Source: Akkermansiaceae bacterium (lineage in GTDB: Bacteria > Verrucomicrobiota > Verrucomicrobiia > Verrucomicrobiales > Akkermansiaceae). From it: a DNA stretch of 34,122 nucleotides. Below are positions 29,615-34,122 of the stretch, piece after piece (within the stretch, counting starts at the first letter, position 1; the number at the start of each line of letters is the position of its first letter). Location: positions 1 through 34,122 of the forward strand of contig SUVK01000023.1 of the NCBI GenBank assembly GCA_015062055.1. The letters are read 5' to 3'. Below the pieces are notes generated by a model. That model was not told the DNA's origin. It saw only the letters and a program-made list of their open reading frames with translations, and ran no database searches. Both the position numbers and the translations under genes were made by a program.

Positions 29615-29641
29615 TCATAACCCCAAAAATACAATACTACT

Positions 29642-30736
29642 ATGTCAGAAGTAATGACTCTCCAGCTGGTTAAGTGTCCGGCATGTAATAAGCCGCTCAC
29701 GACATTTAGCTCATTTAAGTCCACAATTACTTGCCCCCGCTGCGGTGCTGCTATCAGAAACCCCGAGTATGTTGCCAAACAGGAGTCTCGCCCCGAGCGC
29801 ATCATCCCCTTCACCACAAATGAGAAGAACTTCGAGCAGTCCTTGATTAATGCTCTTGTGAACAGAGATTACGTGCCCAGAGACATTTTCTCTGCCATCA
29901 GCACAGATAATGTATTCCGCGCCTACCTCCCCATGTATCTCTTCGAGGGGTCTTTCCAAGCTTCTTGGAGCTGTGAAACCTCTTACATGGATGAGACTGT
30001 GTCTGTAAACAAGAATATTTTCTCGGACACTGTTGATATCAAAAATAAGAAGGTGAAGAAATGGAGACCCCAAAATGGTAATGCCTCCGGTAACTTCGCA
30101 TTCCTTTGCTTGGCCAACGAAGATAGTGAAGACCTCCCCGATGAACTGCGGCGATTTACCTACCAATTCCCCTACGAGGTGATGCTTTCCAAGGCTTTTG
30201 ATGCCGATATGCTCAGCGACGAGGACGACAAGCTCATCACGATTCCCCGTAACGCCGATAGTGTATTGGTATGGCAACGTCACGGTACCTCCATGGTTAA
30301 TGCAGCTGCGGAGCGCGCTGCTATCTTCCAGCTTCGTAATCAGGAGGCCCGCGATTTCCATTGCCAGAGCAGCTATACTCTTGCGACAAAGGGTGAGTAC
30401 ATCTTGGCTCCGTTCTGGTTCGTTTACTATACCTATAACCAGAATCGCTACCACTACATGCTCGATGGTGTTGGTAAGTATGACTCGTATACATATCCGA
30501 TCGACCAGGAAGAGGTTAACTTTGTGCGTGGTAAAGAGCGCATTATGAAGCTCGTCGGACTCGCTTGGATTCTTTGCGCTTTGCTCTTCTTCTTAAATGA
30601 AGGAGTTGCTGTAGTATCCCTTATTATTTGGTTTATTGCCAAGTTGATTGTCAACTTCATCATGAAGAGAAAGATCAAAGCCAGATTGGATGAATCTCGT
30701 CTAATTCGAGCCCAAGCAGCCGCTGCTTTGTCTTAA
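29642..30736 (+). CDS. Zinc-ribbon membrane protein, YdjG-like
   Basis: A 364-residue protein. An N-terminal zinc ribbon is formed by Cys12-x2-Cys15 and Cys31-x2-Cys34 (KCPACN, TCPRCG). It is followed by a soluble domain (about 50-300) with FTTNEKNFEQSLINALVNRDYVPRDIF, YLPMYLFEGSFQASWSC and YILAPFWFVYYTYNQNRYHYMLDG. That pattern of aromatic beta-strands occurs in zinc-ribbon proteins of the B. subtilis YdjG type. Two membrane helices (about 304-342) and a short basic cytoplasmic tail close the protein. It is third in the cluster; a terminator-like hairpin follows. Function unknown; a membrane-stress sensor or scaffold partner of the SPFH protein is plausible. Confidence 0.72.
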   Translation: MSEVMTLQLVKCPACNKPLTTFSSFKSTITCPRCGAAIRNPEYVAKQESRPERIIPFTTNEKNFEQSLINALVNRDYVPRDIFSAISTDNVFRAYLPMYLFEGSFQASWSCETSYMDETVSVNKNIFSDTVDIKNKKVKKWRPQNGNASGNFAFLCLANEDSEDLPDELRRFTYQFPYEVMLSKAFDADMLSDEDDKLITIPRNADSVLVWQRHGTSMVNAAAERAAIFQLRNQEARDFHCQSSYTLATKGEYILAPFWFVYYTYNQNRYHYMLDGVGKYDSYTYPIDQEEVNFVRGKERIMKLVGLAWILCALLFFLNEGVAVVSLIIWFIAKLIVNFIMKRKIKARLDESRLIRAQAAAALS

Positions 30737-30761
30737 TCTGAACATTAATTAAAATATAAAG

Positions 30762-30803
30762 AAAGGAGTAATGGCTCGTTAAGTCTTCATTACTCCTTTT
30801 TTT
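30762..30803 (+). terminator. Intra-cluster terminator/attenuator hairpin
   Basis: A perfect 12-bp stem AAAGGAGTAATG (30762-30773) / CATTACTCCTTT (30788-30799), a 14-nt loop and seven T (30797-30803). It lies between the zinc-ribbon gene and the HerA-type gene. The 5' arm and loop contain a micro-frame ATGGCTCGTTAA. Read-through would set the level of the ATPase relative to the membrane genes. Confidence 0.8.
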
Positions 30804-30819
30804 ATTTATTCTCAAGCAT

Positions 30820-33498
30820 ATGGAAAAAACGCTGATTAGCAGTGGAGAATCGATTGGTGCCAAGGTTTTCAAAATAAAAAGCATACCGCATATTTCCGTT
30901 CTGACGGATGACTTGTCTTCTTCTGAGCAAGAAAAGGTCATTTCAAATTACGCCGGCGATATGTCTAATCTTTTGACCGAGGTGTACCAGCAGTATAAAG
31001 AAATAGGTATTAGAACGGGTACCCCTCCCGATATTGCGATTGAATCCTTATGGGTCACAGAACCTGTTGTTAATCAGCCTTTCAAGGCTTCTATTAGCAT
31101 CTATATTATTTTGCGTTTCGTTTCCAGGAACGTGCAGTTGCTGGAGAACTTGCTGAGCTCACTCGAAAGTTTGTTGCGCGCTACCTTCGAAAGTGGTAAG
31201 TATGAATATCAAATCAGCAGTGTTGCTGATTTGTTGCCCGTTTTTGCTAAAATTGCGGACAAACATTGCAGAGCCGTTGTTAAGGAGGAGCGAGTAGAGA
31301 ACCTAACAAATCAGTATCTCTCTTCATGTTTGTCTTATGATAGGTTCTCGACAAACTATCTTGATTTGAGCCGTTTGGTAGGTATTCTCATTTCTCATCC
31401 CGAATGCGCTGTTTCATTCCAGCTGATACCGACTTTTTATCAAGAGCATGAGCGAGCAGAATTATCCAGAATTTATCAGGCTGCCAGCACGTTGAATAAT
31501 GGTGTTAATAATGGTGCCATGGGCCTCATTGCCATTGCTGCTGCGGAGAAAGTTACCAACCTCTATAAGTATTACTCTGATAACAAGAATAAACCGTTAT
31601 TTCTCTATAATATCTTGGTATGGGGCGAAGAACGTTCTGCCATCAGTGTGGCAACTCGTGTTATGAGTCAGCTCAATACCGATAGTAACAATCCTGTGGA
31701 TCTGAAGTTCGTTCCATTGACAGACTGTAAATTAATGGAACGTCGTGAACGTTTTTATTCGCTGCCGTGGACTGTTTCTGGTATTTTGCAGAAGAGCGAC
31801 CGCGACCAACGTATATGGCAATCTAGGGTAATATCCGGTGCATTATATCGTTTCCCTTACATCATAACATCGCCGGAGGCCGCGCAGTTTTTCAGACTGC
31901 CCATCGCCGGTAAGAAGATTCAGGCCGGATTTGTGATTAATGAAACCGGTATAACCAGCAAGACTTATTCTGATAACCTTATTAATTCGGGTGATATCAG
32001 TTTAGGTGTACTCAAATCCTCTGTCGCAGATGATACCATTGGCTTGAATCTCAAAGATTTAGCCAAACATATGCTTATTGTCGGCACTCCGGGCTCCGGT
32101 AAAACCACTTTCTCCGTAGGTTTGTTAGACCGCCTTTGGAAGAAGCATGGTATCCCGTTCTTGGTGATTGAACCGGCTAAGAATGAGTATCGAGCTCTGG
32201 TCGAGAGTATTCCCGATTTGCAAATTTTTACCCCGGGTAAGAATTTTATCTCTCCCTTTGTCTATAATCCGTTTGTTCCGCCTACCGGTGTTAAGCTCGA
32301 AGCGTATAAATCTACGCTCAAAACAGCATTTGCCGCAGGTGTTACCATGTCTACCCCGTTAGATAAGATTTTTGAGGAAGCTGTTAACAATTGTTATTCA
32401 GATTTCCGCTGGTTGGATACCTACACATCTGCCGACAAAGGAAAGATTTTTAATATTTCCGATTTTTTAAAATGCTTTACAGAAACATTTGAGGCAATCG
32501 GTTATACGGGCGATGCCCGAAATATCGGTAGGGCAGGTGTTGTGCGTCTGAAATCACTTATCAACCTTTTCGATAATTATTATTCTATACCGATAGAAGA
32601 CATACTCAGCAAACCTACCATTATCGAATTGGCTGCTATTGAAAATGCGGAGCAGAAGGCACTCATCATTGCCTTGTTGTTACTCTCTATCCTTTCATAT
32701 GTGAATGCTAATTATACGGGCAAAGGTGGCTTGAAGAACTTTATCTTGTTGGAGGAAGCACACGTTTTGTTGGATGCTACTCAAAGCTCAGGAGAGGGGG
32801 CTGCCAATCCCACGGCCATTGCTCAATCTTTGGTGAAACGTATGTTGGCTGAGATTCGCTCTTATGGAGTCGGCTTGGCCATTGCTGATCAATCTCCGCG
32901 AAAAGTTGGGTTGGATATTGTTGCTCTTACCGATATCAAGGTAGCATTCCGTCTCGTAGAAGGTAATGATAAGCAAATCTTGGCCGATGCAACAAATATG
33001 ACCGATGTTCAGGTGAATCGTTTGGCTAAGTTGAAGCCCGGTGAGGCCTTTCTCTTCTTTAACAGATTGGAAGAGGCTGAAGAAATCATAACACCGGATT
33101 ATCGTCTCGAAAATAAAATCAGTATTTCGTTGAGGGATGAGTCTATTCGAGATTTGTCGACTTATTGGAATGATAAGCAAGATAAATTGCGCCCTTATCC
33201 GGAATGCGCGTGTGCACCGTATTGTCAGAAAACTTGTTTACTGACTAATCGCATTTTGGGCCGCGATATCGCACGTAGAATTTTTGTCAAATATATTGGG
33301 CAAGGCTGCTCTGATAAACAAAAATTTACGGATTTAATGACTAAATTCTCCAATAATATTAATATGGAATTAAATGGTGAGGCGTTAACGCCGGAATTGA
33401 AAGCCTGTATTAGAGTGCATTTGGTACGCCATTTGAAGTACGAAACAGCCTTTAATTTCAGCGATGATTATTACGCTAAATTCTTGAGCAATATTTAA
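30820..33498 (+). CDS. HerA/DUF87-family ATPase with C-terminal cysteine cluster
   Basis: An 892-residue ATPase. Residues 1-400 are not recognised. The ATPase core begins with LAKHMLIVGTPGSGKTTFSVGLL (Walker A GTPGSGKT, 422-429) and FLVIEPAKNEYRAL; Walker B is NFILLEEAHVLLD (640-652). The following SLVKRMLAEIRSYGVGLAIADQSPRKV is the conserved HerA/VirB4-type segment with a likely arginine finger, then VALTDIKVAFRLVEGNDKQIL. Near the C-terminus lies a C-x-C-x3-C-x3-C cluster (Cys796, 798, 802, 806), probably a metal site. HerA-type ATPases form hexameric DNA translocases and serve in recombination and in several anti-phage systems. It sits downstream of a terminator hairpin. Base composition is AT-rich compared with rpoA. 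Confidence 0.85.
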   Translation: MEKTLISSGESIGAKVFKIKSIPHISVLTDDLSSSEQEKVISNYAGDMSNLLTEVYQQYKEIGIRTGTPPDIAIESLWVTEPVVNQPFKASISIYIILRFVSRNVQLLENLLSSLESLLRATFESGKYEYQISSVADLLPVFAKIADKHCRAVVKEERVENLTNQYLSSCLSYDRFSTNYLDLSRLVGILISHPECAVSFQLIPTFYQEHERAELSRIYQAASTLNNGVNNGAMGLIAIAAAEKVTNLYKYYSDNKNKPLFLYNILVWGEERSAISVATRVMSQLNTDSNNPVDLKFVPLTDCKLMERRERFYSLPWTVSGILQKSDRDQRIWQSRVISGALYRFPYIITSPEAAQFFRLPIAGKKIQAGFVINETGITSKTYSDNLINSGDISLGVLKSSVADDTIGLNLKDLAKHMLIVGTPGSGKTTFSVGLLDRLWKKHGIPFLVIEPAKNEYRALVESIPDLQIFTPGKNFISPFVYNPFVPPTGVKLEAYKSTLKTAFAAGVTMSTPLDKIFEEAVNNCYSDFRWLDTYTSADKGKIFNISDFLKCFTETFEAIGYTGDARNIGRAGVVRLKSLINLFDNYYSIPIEDILSKPTIIELAAIENAEQKALIIALLLLSILSYVNANYTGKGGLKNFILLEEAHVLLDATQSSGEGAANPTAIAQSLVKRMLAEIRSYGVGLAIADQSPRKVGLDIVALTDIKVAFRLVEGNDKQILADATNMTDVQVNRLAKLKPGEAFLFFNRLEEAEEIITPDYRLENKISISLRDESIRDLSTYWNDKQDKLRPYPECACAPYCQKTCLLTNRILGRDIARRIFVKYIGQGCSDKQKFTDLMTKFSNNINMELNGEALTPELKACIRVHLVRHLKYETAFNFSDDYYAKFLSNI

Positions 33499-33526
33499 TG
33501 TTCTAACATTATACCAATTTATAATT

Positions 33527-34122
33527 ATGTGTGGATGTGAAGGTGGCGATTCCGGATGCGATTCTGCTTGTGATTCAGGTGGTTGCGATTTTTCGGAACC
33601 TATGAATGATACGTGTGATAGTGCGGCTGACGCTTCTTTTGAAATGGAACCGCCCCCGGAGGATGTGGGCGATGTCGAGCCACCCCCGGAGGTTGTGGGC
33701 GATGTTGAGCCACCCGCAGAGGATGTGGGCGATGTTGAGCCATCCCCGGAGGATGTAGGCGATGTCGAGCCACCCCCGGAGGATGTGGGCGATGTTGAGC
33801 CACCCGCAGAGGATGTAGGCGAGGTTGAGCCACCCGCAGAGGATGTGGGCGAGGTTGAGCCACCCGCAGAGGATGCGGGTGATGTTGAGCCACCCGCAGA
33901 GGATGCGGGTGATGTTGAGCCACCCGCAGAGGATGTAGGCGATGTTGAGCCACCCGCAGAGGATGTAGGCGAGGTTGAGCCACCCGCAGAGGATGTAGGC
34001 GAGGTTGAGCCACCCGCAGAGGATGTGGGCGATGTTGAGCCACCCTCGGAGGATGTGGGCGAGGTTGAGCCACCCGCAGAGGATGTAGGCGATGTTGAGC
34101 CACCCGCAGAGGATGTAGGCGA
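33527..34122 (+). CDS. Cysteine-rich, tandem decapeptide-repeat protein (3' end beyond window)
   Basis: A plus-strand frame starting at the ATG at 33527, 28 nt after the ATPase stop, stays open to the window end (at least 198 codons). The head has six cysteines in 30 residues (positions 2, 4, 11, 15, 20, 30), starting MCGCEGGDSGCDSACDSGGC. From about residue 45 follow at least 15 copies of a decapeptide of type EDVGDVEPPA, with D/E, V/A and A/P/S variation. The chain is very acidic and Pro-rich, with no signal peptide. The Cys head may bind metal. The function is unknown; it may be a disordered spacer or binding array. Its position suggests it belongs to the ATPase cluster. Confidence 0.65.
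   Translation, partial: MCGCEGGDSGCDSACDSGGCDFSEPMNDTCDSAADASFEMEPPPEDVGDVEPPPEVVGDVEPPAEDVGDVEPSPEDVGDVEPPPEDVGDVEPPAEDVGEVEPPAEDVGEVEPPAEDAGDVEPPAEDAGDVEPPAEDVGDVEPPAEDVGEVEPPAEDVGEVEPPAEDVGDVEPPSEDVGEVEPPAEDVGDVEPPAEDVG
33661..34122 (+). repeat. 30-bp tandem repeat array, at least 15 copies
   Basis: Fifteen full copies and one partial copy of a 30-bp unit (for example GGATGTGGGCGATGTTGAGC plus CACCCGCAGA) lie head to tail without spacers. The units vary at a few positions (GTG/GTA/GCG, GAT/GAG, GCA/CCG/TCG). The period is a multiple of three, so copy-number change keeps the frame. The array continues past the window edge. Confidence 0.95.

Noticed and set aside
33600..34103. Minus-strand repetitive frame rich in His, Pro, Leu, Arg and Val
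   Set aside because: Antisense reading of the 30-bp repeats. The plus frame has a proper start after the ATPase and a non-repeated head.
33661..34122. CRISPR array
   Set aside because: The repeats are contiguous 30-bp units with no unique spacers and are in frame with a coding sequence.
1..34122. tRNA, rRNA, transposase or integrase genes
   Set aside because: Looked for on both strands by eye; no cloverleaf, rRNA core sequence or transposase-like protein was recognised.

Overview
The window looks like chromosomal DNA from a Verrucomicrobiota bacterium, probably Akkermansia-like. The evidence is a surface protein ending in a PEP-CTERM sorting signal (IPEPTTATLSLLALAALTARR), Gram-negative outer-membrane genes (BamD-like, LptE-like, several lipoproteins), and housekeeping proteins with lineage-type C-terminal tails (RpoA, L17). 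Shine-Dalgarno sequences are mostly absent. Many genes have good sigma70-type promoters with 17-bp spacers, some so close to the ATG that the mRNA would be nearly leaderless. The genus is inferred, not proven.

Layout. 1-1.3 kb: GT4 glycosyltransferase (minus) and a possible gene fragment at the left edge. 1.4-3.4 kb: trigger factor with promoter and terminator, then a LemA-like protein. 3.5-9.8 kb: a YejABEF-type peptide importer with two permeases (each with an unusual extracytoplasmic insertion), a lipoprotein binding protein and only one single-domain ATPase. 9.9-12.5 kb: an acidic membrane-anchored protein, isocitrate dehydrogenase (predicted not to be NADP-specific) and menaquinone methyltransferase. 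12.5-13.8 kb (minus): YqhD-like iron alcohol dehydrogenase and a 43-aa secreted or lipoprotein-like peptide. 13.9-15.4 kb: rpe and a VC0807-like membrane protein. 15.4-17.6 kb: a 459-bp non-coding region and rpsA. 17.6-19.4 kb: a WecG/TagA glycosyltransferase and tpiA. 19.5-21.7 kb: overlapping bamD-like, lptE-like and rsmI genes. 21.7-25.5 kb: alpha/beta-hydrolase lipoprotein, PEP-CTERM protein and a CBM9/DOMON-like protein (minus). 25.6-27.5 kb: rpoA-rplQ, with no other ribosomal genes immediately upstream.

The most unusual part is 27.6-34.1 kb. A strong promoter leads into four same-strand genes: an SPFH/YdjI-like protein with a SHOCT-like tail, a four-TM protein, a zinc-ribbon membrane protein, and, after an internal terminator-like hairpin, an 892-aa HerA/DUF87-type ATPase with a C-terminal cysteine cluster. 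A fifth gene runs off the right edge; it has a cysteine-rich head (six Cys in 30 residues) followed by at least 15 tandem decapeptide repeats. The first three genes resemble membrane-stress cassettes such as B. subtilis ydjGHI. Joining them to a HerA-type motor and a repeat protein is the best candidate here for an undescribed envelope-stress or defence system. That function is inference only.
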